From: JBNKFQ01 sp050289385 | GTDB lineage: Bacteria; Pseudomonadota; Gammaproteobacteria; Pseudomonadales; Porticoccaceae | Assembly: GCA_050289385.1 (NCBI GenBank) | Contig: JBNKFQ010000134.1 | Coordinates: forward strand, 1 to 64,000 | Direction: 5' to 3' | Length of the DNA: 64,000 nt | Shown: positions 36,873-46,240 of the stretch, in pieces | How the letters are laid out: every line of letters starts with the position of its first letter | Position numbering within the stretch: position 1 is the first letter of the stretch | Program-made: the position numbers and the translations under genes | Notes under the pieces: generated by a model | Told to the model about the DNA's origin: nothing | Seen by the model: the letters and a program-made list of their open reading frames with translations, nothing else | The model's database searches: none

Positions 36873-36905
36873 CGGGGAATTTGTCTGGTCAAATTCCCCG
36901 TTTTT
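36873..36905 (+). terminator. Strong intrinsic terminator
   Basis: CGGGGAATTTG (36873-36883) pairs perfectly with CAAATTCCCCG (36890-36900) over a 6-nt loop, followed by TTTTT. It lies 21 bp after the second DPP-IV-like gene. The remaining DNA to 37168 (about 260 bp) shows no gene and presumably holds the promoter of the sigma-factor gene. Confidence 0.93.
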
Positions 36906-37168
36906 GTTGATCAATGGGGCAATTTCCGGCTTTTTGTACCCAAAGCCACACGCCTATCTTTATTTCCCCGGTGCGAACACCAAACCATCCCTGGGCTGGT
37001 CAAAAGCTCTCTGCAGGTAAGGTTTGCCCCATTTTTTTCGTTACTGCCTGTGGAATTGGCTGAAAAGGTGTCGGCTTAGAGCTGACGGGCATCAGAAATG
37101 CACAGATACACGCCTGTAACGGCCCGGAAATACTATTATGGTGTACATTATGGTAGTGGGGTGACGTA

Positions 37169-37846
37169 ATGAAACGCGCCCACCCGAAGGCCAATAGTAG
37201 CTGGGGCCAGGTTCGTCGTGAGGTGAACCCGTTGGACCCGGACACTGATTCCGTGTGTGCAGAAAACTCTATGTCAGTTCAGGATTCCAACATTATTCCA
37301 CTCGGCGCGCAGCGCAAGACCGCATCAGCACCGGTGCGAGCTATGGTGGAGCGAATCTTTCACAAATATCACCGGATTCTGATGAAATTTCTTCGCGACA
37401 GTCTGTTCGACAAGGACGAAGTCGAAGATGTGGCTCAGGAGGTGTACTACCGGATTTCCAGAAGACCTGATTTGGACAAAATTGACTACCCGAAAGCTTT
37501 TTTGATGAGAACTGCGAGAAACTTGCTAATTGATATGAACCGCTGTCGCCGCACTCAACAGGCAGAGGTATCTCCAGCAACTAAAGAGCTTGCCAATAGC
37601 GAGCTTATCTCTGCCGATACACCAGAGAGCATGCTCGGTAGTGAAGAGTTATTAAACACCTTGCAGGTTGCTCTTGCAGAGCTTAGTCCCAAATGTCAGG
37701 CAGTTTTTGTGATGCAGCGAATCGATGGCATTCCCTATAAACAGATCGCGTCTGAGTTGAACCTCTCACTGTCGATGGTGGAAAAGTACATGCGGCAGGC
37801 GCTCAAGCATCTGAAAGAGAGAACGGAAGAAAGTCATGTCGAATGA
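37169..37846 (+). CDS. ECF RNA polymerase sigma factor, FecI type (second set)
   Basis: 225 residues from ATG 37169 with a GGGGTGA ribosome site; an internal ATG at 37271 (MSVQDSN...) would give 191 residues, closer to the family norm. Region 2 covers VERIFHKYHRILMKFLRDSL ... EVEDVAQEVYYRI, and region 4 covers AELSPKCQAVFVMQRIDGIPYKQIASELNLSLSMVEKYM. It overlaps the following fecR-like gene by 11 bp. It is clearly different in sequence from the sigma factor at 3629, so the two sets probably respond to different ligands. Confidence 0.93.
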   Translation: MKRAHPKANSSWGQVRREVNPLDPDTDSVCAENSMSVQDSNIIPLGAQRKTASAPVRAMVERIFHKYHRILMKFLRDSLFDKDEVEDVAQEVYYRISRRPDLDKIDYPKAFLMRTARNLLIDMNRCRRTQQAEVSPATKELANSELISADTPESMLGSEELLNTLQVALAELSPKCQAVFVMQRIDGIPYKQIASELNLSLSMVEKYMRQALKHLKERTEESHVE

Positions 37847-38882
37847 TATCAACGTCAATTGTGGCATCAGCGATCAGGCAGTGGCCTGGTTCGCCAGGTT
37901 GCGGTCGGAAGACGTTAGTGAACAGGAAGTCGCTGAATTCAACCGCTGGCTCGAACTAAACCCGGACCATCAGCGGGAATTTAACAAGCTCGATAGTCTA
38001 TGGATATCCGGCAAGGATTTACAGCATGCCCCACAGTTGACCAAATCCAGGCAGATTATTGCTCAACTCAAGGATGATGCGAAACGCACCAGAGCTGCAA
38101 GCAGGGTGTCGCGCACTCCACGGGCATGGTTGGCGGCGGCCATTGTGGTGGTGGCAGTAGCTGCCGGTTGGTGGCAATGGTTTGGGCAACAACCGGTTGA
38201 ACAAACCGAACGCTTTTTCACCCGGCTTGGAGAGTTGAAAACCATCGCCCTTGACGATGGTACTACGGTTACTCTTAATACCCGCACTGCCCTGGACGTG
38301 ACATTCCTGCCACAGCGACGCGAGGTCCACCTGTTGCGAGGTCAGGCGAGCTTTGATGTTGCTTATGATAGAGACAAGCCTTTTGTCGTTACCGTTGGCA
38401 ATAGTCAGGTCAAGGTACTTGGGACGGTATTCGATATCTACAAACAGCGCGATAAATCGACGGTGACTTTGTTGGAAGGCGTGGTGGAAATTGCGAAAAA
38501 AACCTCCGCGCCTGATTCGGCACAGGCAGTACAGCAGCGTGTTCAGTTGAAGGCTGGTCAGCAGGTGGATGTGCTTGCGTCTGGCGAGCCACTACAGGTA
38601 AAAGCGGTGGAGCTTCATCAGGCCAGCGCATGGCACGAAGGCAAAATGAGTTTCAACGATACGCCGCTGTCGGCAGTAATTGATGAAGCCAATCGCTATT
38701 CTGAACTGAAGTTGCAATTGGCCGATAAATCTATCAGCGATTTGCCGATCACTGGTATCTTTAGTGCGGGACAAAGCGAGAACCTCGCGGGTGCGTTGAA
38801 AAGTTTGCACGGTCTGGGTGTTGAAAAGCTTGGTGATTGGACAATACTGATTTATCCAAATCAAAATCACATTGAAAAATGA
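37836..38882 (+). CDS. FecR-family anti-sigma / sigma regulator (second set)
   Basis: 348 residues. An N-terminal DUF4880-like domain (AVAWFARLRSEDVSEQEVAEF) lies at about 12-55, a membrane helix at about 91-110 (AWLAAAIVVVAVAAGWWQW), the FecR domain at about 125-220 (RLGELKTIALDDGTTVTLNT) and a DUF4974-like end at about 265-345. It overlaps the sigma gene, so the two are translationally coupled. It should respond to the STN domain of the receptor encoded 78 bp downstream. Confidence 0.92.
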   Translation: MSNDINVNCGISDQAVAWFARLRSEDVSEQEVAEFNRWLELNPDHQREFNKLDSLWISGKDLQHAPQLTKSRQIIAQLKDDAKRTRAASRVSRTPRAWLAAAIVVVAVAAGWWQWFGQQPVEQTERFFTRLGELKTIALDDGTTVTLNTRTALDVTFLPQRREVHLLRGQASFDVAYDRDKPFVVTVGNSQVKVLGTVFDIYKQRDKSTVTLLEGVVEIAKKTSAPDSAQAVQQRVQLKAGQQVDVLASGEPLQVKAVELHQASAWHEGKMSFNDTPLSAVIDEANRYSELKLQLADKSISDLPITGIFSAGQSENLAGALKSLHGLGVEKLGDWTILIYPNQNHIEK

Positions 38883-38960
38883 ATTAACGAGGTAAGGTTG
38901 GGTTGTGGTTTTTCGTTATTGTCAACGCATAACGATTTAACCAAAGGGGTATGAACCAAA

Positions 38961-41456
38961 ATGAAATATCATTTATTTAACAGGCAATTGTTATCGCTCT
39001 GCTTGACTTCAGCCATAGGAGTCAGTGCTATGGCGGACGATATTGTTATTGCCGGGCAATCACTGGACAAGGCCTTGCGCGAATTGTCACGGCAAACTGA
39101 TTTGCAGTTGATGTTTTCCAATGCGGATGTACAGTCGATTGATACAACCGGCGTAAACGGCAATATGTCGGCAGAAGATGCACTTAAGCAGCTGTTGGCG
39201 GGGACAAGTTTATTCTATGAGTACTCGGGGAACAATACCGTTGTTGTAAAACAGCAAACAGCTGCAAACACCGGGCAATCCAGAAGCAGCGACACATATA
39301 AAGAAAAACAGGTAGAAGAAATTATTGTTACAGCGACGAAACGAGAAAGTAACCTGCAGGATACCCCAGCGAGCATTTCTGTGCTCGGCGGCGAAGACCT
39401 TGTGGCGAAAAATATCGACGATATGGCGGATTATCTGTCCTATGTGCCGAGTGTGGCGTACTATGAAATCGGTGGCGGGATTAACCAGATTGTCATCCGG
39501 GGGGTGGGGACGTCTCGATTTGAGCAGGCTACCGTATCGACCTATTTTGGCGAGGTTCCGACGACTCCGTCTATTATGCGTGGTGGGAGATCTTTTGAAT
39601 TCAAGCTGGTTGATATGGGTCGGGTTGAGGTACTGCGTGGCCCCCAGGGCACGCTGTTCGGCTCCGGTGCTATGGGCGGTACCGTACGCAATATTCCCAA
39701 CGCTCCAAATTTGAGCGAATTCGAGGGCCGGGTGGAGCTTGGCCACAACGTCACGGCCCATTCCGACGAGGGCGCAAGCAAGGCGGTCGGGGTGTTGAAC
39801 CTGCCGCTGATCGAGGATGAGCTGGCACTGCGCCTGGTCGCTTACGATCTTGGCGAAGCCGGCTATATCGATTATGTCAGTACACCGGGGGCAGTGGCCA
39901 ATGCATTGGCCTATGGTGGCGAGGTGGATGTGCGCAATGATGTGGGCACTGCGTCGAGCAAAGGGGTTCGGGCAAACGCGTTGTGGGAACCAAACGAAGA
40001 GCTGTCGGTGTCGTTGTTGCTGGCTGTCGATAAACACAAGAGTGAACAGCCCCTCAATTACACCAATCCTAATGTCGGTGTTTATCAATGGAGTCAGTTG
40101 CGCCTTCCAAATGATGGATTTGTACAGAGATCTGCGGTGGCAAATCTGACCGTCGAATATGACTTTGGCTGGTCGACCCTGACCTCCTCTACCAGTCGGT
40201 ATGATAGCCACACGGAGGAATATGGGTCAGATGGTTCGAGTTTTGGGTTAGGGGCGTCTTATCGAATTATGCCAAACACGCCCCGTGTTGATGGATTGGT
40301 TCAGGAGGTGCGGCTGGCATCCACCCTTGACGGGCCATTGCAGTTCCTGACGGGCGTTTATTATGAGGACTTTGAGCAGACATCCGAAGCTATGTTTGAA
40401 TGGTTCGGCAGCCCCGAAGGGCAGGCGGCGATCGGTTTTCTCGGTTCGGCGCCACTTTTTTTCCATAATGAAGGCCAAACAAAGCTGGAGCAAAAGGCGG
40501 TGTTTGGCGAGGTCTCCTATGAAGTCCTTCCCCAACTGGAGCTGACCGTTGGTGGGCGCTGGTTTGAATATGACCGTTCCGGTGAAACGACCAAGAACTT
40601 TTTTGTCGTCGACTACCCCTTGTCACCCCCCCTTGCCAGTTCGGAATCGGATACCACGTTCAAGGCCTCGGCGACTTATCGACCAAATGAGGACGTCACG
40701 TTCTACGCCCGGTGGGCGCAAGGATTTCGCGTGGGTAGCCCGCTGAGTCCATTCCCTGAATATCGAAGAGCAGAATGTGATGTGGACAATGACGGTCTCC
40801 TCGATACGACAAATGTGCCCCTTGACGCCACCCAGTTGAAATCGGACCGCACCCAGAATTATGAGGTGGGTGGCAAGTTTGTATTCGGGAACCGGGCGAC
40901 ACTGAATGCCGCCGTCTTCCGCATTGACTGGGACGATATTGCGATTAGACGAACTGAACAATCTGAACTCTGTGGCGGTCCCGGCAACTTTCTATCCAGG
41001 CTTACCAATGGCGGTCAGGCCCGAATTCAGGGGATCGAGGTGGAATCATTGATCAATGTGACGGATCAATTGACTCTGACCCTTGGTGGATCCTGGCTGG
41101 ATACGGAGTATTTGGATGATTCCCTGGGAACCAAAGGGGAGCGCCTGCCGCAGTCACCGAAATACAACTTGACGGTTGGAGCGCAATATAATTTTCACGC
41201 TGCCGGCCGCCCCGCCTTCCTGCGGGCCGATTATGGCTATGTGGGGAAAATGAAATTCCCTCCCAACGATCTGTCAGACAGCGTTAGTTATGGCGAATTT
41301 GGATTTCGCGCGGGGGTGGACATTACAGATCAAATAAACTTTGCCGTATACGGCGACAATGTCTTCGATAACGACGCGATAGTTTTGGGGGTTGGTATTG
41401 AAGTTTACCGACTCCGTCCACGAGTGGTTGGCGCCGAGATTAGTTACAGTTTCTAG
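38961..41456 (+). CDS. TonB-dependent receptor with STN domain (second FecIR set)
   Basis: 831 residues: signal peptide to about residue 25 (cleavage near AMADD), STN domain at about 27-95, TonB box IIVTATKRE near 122, plug with VEVLRGPQGTLFG near 225, and barrel ending in SYSF. It is paired with the FecI/FecR genes just upstream, giving a complete cell-surface signalling unit. A Cys pair in loops near 600 and 665 (RRAECDVDNDG, QSELCGGPG) may form an extracellular disulfide. The ligand is unknown. The adjoining peptide and D-amino-acid hydrolases hint at a peptide-like ligand, as inference only. Confidence 0.93.
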   Translation: MKYHLFNRQLLSLCLTSAIGVSAMADDIVIAGQSLDKALRELSRQTDLQLMFSNADVQSIDTTGVNGNMSAEDALKQLLAGTSLFYEYSGNNTVVVKQQTAANTGQSRSSDTYKEKQVEEIIVTATKRESNLQDTPASISVLGGEDLVAKNIDDMADYLSYVPSVAYYEIGGGINQIVIRGVGTSRFEQATVSTYFGEVPTTPSIMRGGRSFEFKLVDMGRVEVLRGPQGTLFGSGAMGGTVRNIPNAPNLSEFEGRVELGHNVTAHSDEGASKAVGVLNLPLIEDELALRLVAYDLGEAGYIDYVSTPGAVANALAYGGEVDVRNDVGTASSKGVRANALWEPNEELSVSLLLAVDKHKSEQPLNYTNPNVGVYQWSQLRLPNDGFVQRSAVANLTVEYDFGWSTLTSSTSRYDSHTEEYGSDGSSFGLGASYRIMPNTPRVDGLVQEVRLASTLDGPLQFLTGVYYEDFEQTSEAMFEWFGSPEGQAAIGFLGSAPLFFHNEGQTKLEQKAVFGEVSYEVLPQLELTVGGRWFEYDRSGETTKNFFVVDYPLSPPLASSESDTTFKASATYRPNEDVTFYARWAQGFRVGSPLSPFPEYRRAECDVDNDGLLDTTNVPLDATQLKSDRTQNYEVGGKFVFGNRATLNAAVFRIDWDDIAIRRTEQSELCGGPGNFLSRLTNGGQARIQGIEVESLINVTDQLTLTLGGSWLDTEYLDDSLGTKGERLPQSPKYNLTVGAQYNFHAAGRPAFLRADYGYVGKMKFPPNDLSDSVSYGEFGFRAGVDITDQINFAVYGDNVFDNDAIVLGVGIEVYRLRPRVVGAEISYSF

Positions 41457-41563
41457 CCCTTAAAGCGGGTGATTGTGAGTAGCACTGAAATCCGGACTCG
41501 CCCGCCCGCGCACAATTGGAATTGAGATGGGCGTAATATTTGATTAATTGATTTTCTCTCAAC

Positions 41564-41600
41564 ATGCAAACCGGCGCATATCAGTTACGTCGGTTTGCAT
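41564..41600. other. 10-bp hairpin in 317-bp gap
   Basis: ATGCAAACCG (41564-41573) pairs perfectly with CGGTTTGCAT (41591-41600) around a 17-nt loop, about 110 bp after the receptor stop. No T-run. The rest of the 41457-41773 gap shows no gene apart from the terminator listed next. Confidence 0.4.
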
Positions 41601-41738
41601 CATCGCAAGTTGAACAATTCAGCCAATTTTGTCGGGATTGCTGTAAGGTGAAGCTTTGGCACCACTGTTTGGTGAGCAGAGATTTAAGAAAGTAGATAAA
41701 TCTGAAGATTCTGAATAGCTATAAAAAAGCTGGTATTG

Positions 41739-41775
41739 AATGGGGCGTGAATTGCTGCACGCCCCATTTGTTTTT
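41739..41775 (+). terminator. Intrinsic terminator
   Basis: AATGGGGCGTG (41739-41749) pairs perfectly with CACGCCCCATT (41758-41768) over an 8-nt loop and is followed by TGTTTTTATC. It would stop rightward transcripts from the receptor gene. It also lies directly beyond the 3' end of the leftward peptidase remnant. Confidence 0.85.
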
Positions 41776-42316
41776 ATCTTTCCAAAAATACGCCAATTGA
41801 TCGATACAAATTATAGAGATCTATTTTCGAGCTGACAGCAAGGGGTGTGTGAATGGAGAGTACAGGTACACCAAAATCGATGACTTCCATATTTAATCGG
41901 GAAAATTCGCGACCTATAGTGCCACCACCGGCTTCACCAACTTTATAGGTTGTGGTTTGCCAGGGAATATTATTCTCGTCGAGCAACGATCTTATCCAGG
42001 CTGTAAACTCCGAATTGGCCGTAAATCCCCGTCCATACATTTTCAGGTTAACGCCAAAACCAAGTCTGGGGGCGTTACCTGTCTCCCACGCGTCCGGCTT
42101 TGCCGGATTAACACCGGGATTTACATCAACAGATATCATTTTAGATGCGGTTAATGCGCGCCTGAGCTGAATTTCGCGATAGGCATCGCCCATAGACGCA
42201 TCAAGCAGTTGTGCCAATAAATTTGTGAAATAGGCAGATTTCGCTCCAGTGCTATTCACATTGCCAACCGCGCTTCCACGTGGATAGAAACAATTCAGGT
42301 TGAGGGTGTAGTGTGT
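41774..42316 (-). pseudogene. M18 aminopeptidase C-terminal remnant
   Basis: The open frame of about 180 codons matches only the C-terminal third of an M18 (aspartyl) aminopeptidase, which is normally about 430-480 residues. Recognisable parts are VNSTGAKSAYFTNLL, the DVNPGVNP segment and the metal-ligand region SIHTPLAVSSKIDLY. Just before VNSTGAKS, intact enzymes carry a catalytic D.EEIGS motif; here the frame reads PRGSAVGN, and an in-frame TGA follows at 42317-42319. No start codon with a ribosome site is present (a GTG at 42259 is internal to the homology). The gene is therefore truncated and inactive, unless a frameshift in the assembly hides the rest. Confidence 0.72.
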
Positions 42317-42348
42317 TCAACAACCCCCAACCCTGACTATCAGTGTGA

Positions 42349-44112
42349 CTATGGTGCCTTGGTGGAAATCCAGGATTCAACCTGAGCACGGAGAACAGAG
42401 AGGGGTACGGTGCCATTTTGCAATACTACAGCGTGATAGTCACGCACATTGAATTTGTCGCCCAATGCTTGCATGGCTTGCTGGCGTAATTTCAGTATTT
42501 CCAGTTCCCCCATTTTGTACGCTGTGGCCTGTCCTGGCCAGCCGATGTAACGATTGATCTCGGTTTGTATATTGTGTGGTGCCAGCGCTGTGTTGTCGGT
42601 CATCAATTGCACAGCTTGTTCACGAGTCCACCCAAGGGCGTGCATGCCGGTGTCTACCACCAGTCGACACGCTCGCCACATTTCGTAGGAGAGCTGGCCA
42701 AATTTTTGGTAAGGGGTCTCATATATGCCCAGCTCTTCACCGAGTTTTTCTGAATACAGCCCCCAACCTTCAGAAAAGGCATTATATTCAGATAGCTTGC
42801 GGAATTTAGGAACACCCTCCAGCTCGTAATTGGCAGCAATTTGCAGATGATGTCCCGGCATGCCTTCATGCAAGGTCAGTGAAGGCAATTCATAAAGTGG
42901 CCGTGATTTAAGATCGTAAGTATTAACCCAATACATACCGCCCTTGTTGCTGTCAGGTGCAGCGGCTACATATCGACCGGTTGTGTAGTTTGGCGCTATT
43001 GCTTCTGGTACCGGCTCAACTCCGTAAGGTTGGTGTGGCAAACTCTCGATATGAAAAATTCGGGGCAAGCGCCCATCTATCATTTTGGCAAGATAAGCGG
43101 CTTCCATCATCAGCTCGCGGGCCGTTTTGGCATAGAACTGCTCATCATTACGCAGGAACTCCTGAAATTCCCTGAAACTTCCTTTAAAGCCGGATGATTG
43201 GATCACCTTTTCCATTTCAGCTCGAATACGACGAACTTCCCCCAAACCTATCCTGTGAACTTCCTCAGGTGAAATATCAAGGGTGGTGTGCTGGCGAATA
43301 AGGCCTTCATAATATTTTCGGCCTCCACTAACCTCGGTAATACCTATGCTGTCACGTGTTTTGGGGTAGTATTGATTGGCGATGTAGTCTACCGCCGAAA
43401 TATAGGCAGGAATAATTTTCTGCCCAATAACCTTCAAGCCTGCTTTTTGCAAGCGCTGGCGGTGCGCTGGTGGAATTGATTCGGGAATACGTTTGAACGC
43501 AGCATAAAACTCTGAACTTTCAGGTTTCTGGCTGGCGTAGGAATCCAGCAGAGGCAGCAGCTTCTCAATAATTGTTTTTGGCACAGTAATGCCTTCGCGC
43601 AACCCTGTTTTCAGATTTTTTATGTTTTCTTTGAAATAACGGGGAAAATCATTTAGCAAGCTAAGATAGTCTTCGTAATTTTCAATGGTTTTGAGTGGAA
43701 CCTTGCCGATGATGTAGGTAGGTGTGGTGATAAATCCACCTTCGCCGTCAATGGGTAGTAGATAATGCGGAAAATCGCCACTGGCAATACGTTGGGTGAG
43801 ATCCCACTCCAGTAAATCGTAATTTAGCCGGTTATCGACACTCAATTCGTCGCGATCGATATTTTTCAGGCGTTTTAGTCGTAAACCGGTTTTTTTTATG
43901 ATGTCTCGATAGTGGGACGGAGACACCGATGGCATTTGGTTAATCCTGCTGGTGGCACCATACATTGCTGCGGTAAGCGGATTATCACCCAGACGGGCAT
44001 GCCATTCGTCTTCGAGCAGTTGGTCAAAGTCAGACCGGGTACCGGCGTGAGCCGACAAGGCAATGATGGCGCAGCCCAATATGGATGCAATTCGTTTCAG
44101 GGCGATATTCAT
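42349..44112 (-). CDS. DUF885 family metallo-carboxypeptidase-like protein
   Basis: 587 residues from ATG 44112, selected because a clean signal peptide (MNIALKRIASILGCAIIALS, cleavage near SAHAG) begins there; the frame extends 17 codons upstream. The DUF885 signature HEGMPGHH lies near residue 440 and resembles an HExxH-type zinc site, followed by GWGLYSEKLGEELGIY and MWRACRLVVDTGMHALGW. Such proteins are thought to be secreted metallopeptidases acting from the C-terminus, but the specificity is not settled. Transcribed leftwards, with the M18 remnant 32 bp beyond its stop, perhaps once in the same operon. Confidence 0.88.
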   Translation of the reverse strand: MNIALKRIASILGCAIIALSAHAGTRSDFDQLLEDEWHARLGDNPLTAAMYGATSRINQMPSVSPSHYRDIIKKTGLRLKRLKNIDRDELSVDNRLNYDLLEWDLTQRIASGDFPHYLLPIDGEGGFITTPTYIIGKVPLKTIENYEDYLSLLNDFPRYFKENIKNLKTGLREGITVPKTIIEKLLPLLDSYASQKPESSEFYAAFKRIPESIPPAHRQRLQKAGLKVIGQKIIPAYISAVDYIANQYYPKTRDSIGITEVSGGRKYYEGLIRQHTTLDISPEEVHRIGLGEVRRIRAEMEKVIQSSGFKGSFREFQEFLRNDEQFYAKTARELMMEAAYLAKMIDGRLPRIFHIESLPHQPYGVEPVPEAIAPNYTTGRYVAAAPDSNKGGMYWVNTYDLKSRPLYELPSLTLHEGMPGHHLQIAANYELEGVPKFRKLSEYNAFSEGWGLYSEKLGEELGIYETPYQKFGQLSYEMWRACRLVVDTGMHALGWTREQAVQLMTDNTALAPHNIQTEINRYIGWPGQATAYKMGELEILKLRQQAMQALGDKFNVRDYHAVVLQNGTVPLSVLRAQVESWISTKAP

Positions 44113-44430
44113 TGGGGCAATTACCTGTTTGAAGTTATTGGCGTGTGCGGTAAGCGATGACAAAGATTACCATACCACTATTTTTGCCTAATATTTAAAT
44201 GTATATTTGATCTGGTGCATTTAAAAATATCTGTGGCTTGGTGTGAAGTTGTAAATGTCGCGAAGTTCAATTGTGGCCTGGTGTTTCGGCTGATATAGCA
44301 GGATAATGCCCGGCTTGTGATAAAGGGTGGTAACGGCAGAACTTCTCTTTATAATCGAACCGGTGCCTGAACGTATAATCCACATCTCAAAGCTGTCGCC
44401 AGGCATTCTGACTGGACGGGATAAAACAAT
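44113..44430. promoter_or_regulatory. Divergent promoter region, candidate -10 boxes
   Basis: This 318-bp gap separates the leftward DUF885 gene from the rightward D-aminoacylase-like gene. Two TATAAT hexamers occur at 44350-44355 and 44374-44379 on the plus strand, but neither has a good -35 at 16-18 bp. No repeat, hairpin with T-run or gene is visible. Confidence 0.35.
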
Positions 44431-46170
44431 ATGAAAAACAGATTTTTTACATCATTACTTGTTGCTGCAATTGTCGCTTTATCAGGTTGTGGCGAATCAC
44501 AAAAACCGGAAGCAGTTGTCCAGACGGACCACAAGCCGTCGGTCCACTACGACACAATTATTCACAGCGGTACGCTCTATGATGGCAGTGGGAAACCGGG
44601 TGTTAAGGGTGATATAGCTATCGACGGCGATCGCATAGTTGCCATGGGTAATCTCGCTGACGCTACCGCAGACAATACTATTGATGCGACTGGCAAGGCA
44701 GTGGCCCCCGGTTTTGTCAATATGCTGAGCTGGGCGGTTAGTAGTCTGATGGACGATGGTCGTGGCCTTAGCGATATTGTTCAGGGAGTCACGCTGGAAG
44801 TGTTTGGCGAAGGCTGGACGATGGGGCCATTGCCCGAGGGCGACCTGCCACAATCTATCACCGATGATCTTGGTATCAAAGCCGGTGAACGACCACCCTG
44901 GACCACGTTGGGTGAGTATATGGAGCATCTGGAGGGGCTGGGCATTTCGCCAAATGTGGCTTCTTTTGTCGGAGGCACAACGCTGCGTATTCATCAGATA
45001 GGCCAGGAAGACCGAGCGCCGACCGACCAGGAAATGGAAAACATGCGCCAGCTTACTCGTCAGGCGATGGAAGAGGGCGCGCTCGGTTTGGGGACTTCCT
45101 TGATATACCCACCGGCCTTTTTTGCCACCACTGAAGAATTGGTCGAACTGGCAAAAGTGGTTGGTGAATATGATGGTATGTATATCTCCCATATGCGCAG
45201 TGAAGGCAACAACATTGAAGAGGCAGTAGATGAACTGATTACCATTGCTCGTGAAGGTAATATTCCCGCAGAGATATATCACCTGAAGTTTGCAGGCAAA
45301 AATAACTGGGGCAAATTTGACACGATTGTCAACAAGGTAGAAGAAGCCCGAGCAGCGGGTATTCGCGTTTCTGCTGATATGTACACTTATACGGCGGGCG
45401 GCACAGGATTGACTGCGACTATGCCACCGTGGGGTAGTGATGGTGGGCTGGAGGCCTTGCGTGAGCGGCTGAGAGATCCTGAAACTCGCGCCAAAATTAT
45501 TTCTGAAATGAATACACCTACTGACGAATGGGAAAATATGCTCCAGGCTGCCAGCCCTGAAGGCATATTATTGATCGGCTTTAAAAATGAAGAGTTTAAA
45601 CCCTATATCGGCAAGACACTTGCCGAAGTAGCTGTTATTCGCGGTACCACCCCGGCTGAAACCGCCGCAGATCTCGTTGAGCAGGACGGCAGCCGAATTG
45701 AAGCCATGTACTTCATGATGAGTGAAGAAAATATCAAAAAGAAAATTGCTCTACCCTGGGTCAGCTTTGGCTCTGACGCAGAAGCGGTTGAACCAAAAGG
45801 GAAAGTTATCGAACGCCCGTTGCATCCGCGTACTTATGGCACCTTTGTCCGATTGCTGGGCAAATATGTGCGCGACGAACAAGTTATTCCACTGGCCGAA
45901 GCTATTCGCAAATTGACGTCTTTGCCAACCGAAAACCTCAAGATCCACGATCGTGGCCGCTTGCGCGAAGGTTATTTTGCTGATGTCGTGGTATTTAACC
46001 CGGATACCATTCAGGACCACGCCACTTTTGAAAATCCGCATCAGTTATCCACCGGTATGGAACATGTATTTATCAATGGTGAGCAAGTCCTGAAAGACGG
46101 GCAACATACTGGAGCGACGCCCGGACGCTTTGTGCGTGGCCCGGGTTATAAAGCTTCCGGTGATATGTAA
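44431..46170 (+). CDS. D-aminoacylase-like amidohydrolase lipoprotein without HxH motif
   Basis: 579 residues. The lipobox LSGC places the lipidated Cys at residue 20. The protein is collinear with N-acyl-D-amino-acid deacylases of the amidohydrolase superfamily. Where active members have PGFIDxHTHxD, this one reads PGFVNMLSWAVSS (93-105), so both metal-binding histidines of the HxH motif are missing. Later conserved parts remain: EVFGEG, ISHMRSEG, IYHLKFAGK and FGSDAEAV. It may use a single metal, as D-aminoacylases are known to rely mainly on the tight site, or have another function. The convergent gene at 46241 encodes a relative with an intact HTHTLD. Confidence 0.85.
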   Translation: MKNRFFTSLLVAAIVALSGCGESQKPEAVVQTDHKPSVHYDTIIHSGTLYDGSGKPGVKGDIAIDGDRIVAMGNLADATADNTIDATGKAVAPGFVNMLSWAVSSLMDDGRGLSDIVQGVTLEVFGEGWTMGPLPEGDLPQSITDDLGIKAGERPPWTTLGEYMEHLEGLGISPNVASFVGGTTLRIHQIGQEDRAPTDQEMENMRQLTRQAMEEGALGLGTSLIYPPAFFATTEELVELAKVVGEYDGMYISHMRSEGNNIEEAVDELITIAREGNIPAEIYHLKFAGKNNWGKFDTIVNKVEEARAAGIRVSADMYTYTAGGTGLTATMPPWGSDGGLEALRERLRDPETRAKIISEMNTPTDEWENMLQAASPEGILLIGFKNEEFKPYIGKTLAEVAVIRGTTPAETAADLVEQDGSRIEAMYFMMSEENIKKKIALPWVSFGSDAEAVEPKGKVIERPLHPRTYGTFVRLLGKYVRDEQVIPLAEAIRKLTSLPTENLKIHDRGRLREGYFADVVVFNPDTIQDHATFENPHQLSTGMEHVFINGEQVLKDGQHTGATPGRFVRGPGYKASGDM

Positions 46171-46194
46171 AAAGGATTGAGAAATATAAAATTT

Positions 46195-46216
46195 AAACCC
46201 GCCGAAAGGCGGGTTT
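46195..46216. terminator. Bidirectional terminator between convergent genes
   Basis: AAACCCGCC (46195-46203), a GAAA tetraloop and GGCGGGTTT (46208-46216), followed by TTT. A-tract and T-tract flanks let it serve both the rightward and the leftward gene. Confidence 0.92.
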
Positions 46217-46240
46217 TTTATTTGCAGGGGCCGGTCAAGT

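Noticed and set aside
39210..40211. 333-codon open frame on the minus strand
   Set aside because: It lies entirely antisense to the second FecIR-linked TonB receptor, has no ribosome site, and its translation is low-complexity in the manner of a shadow frame.
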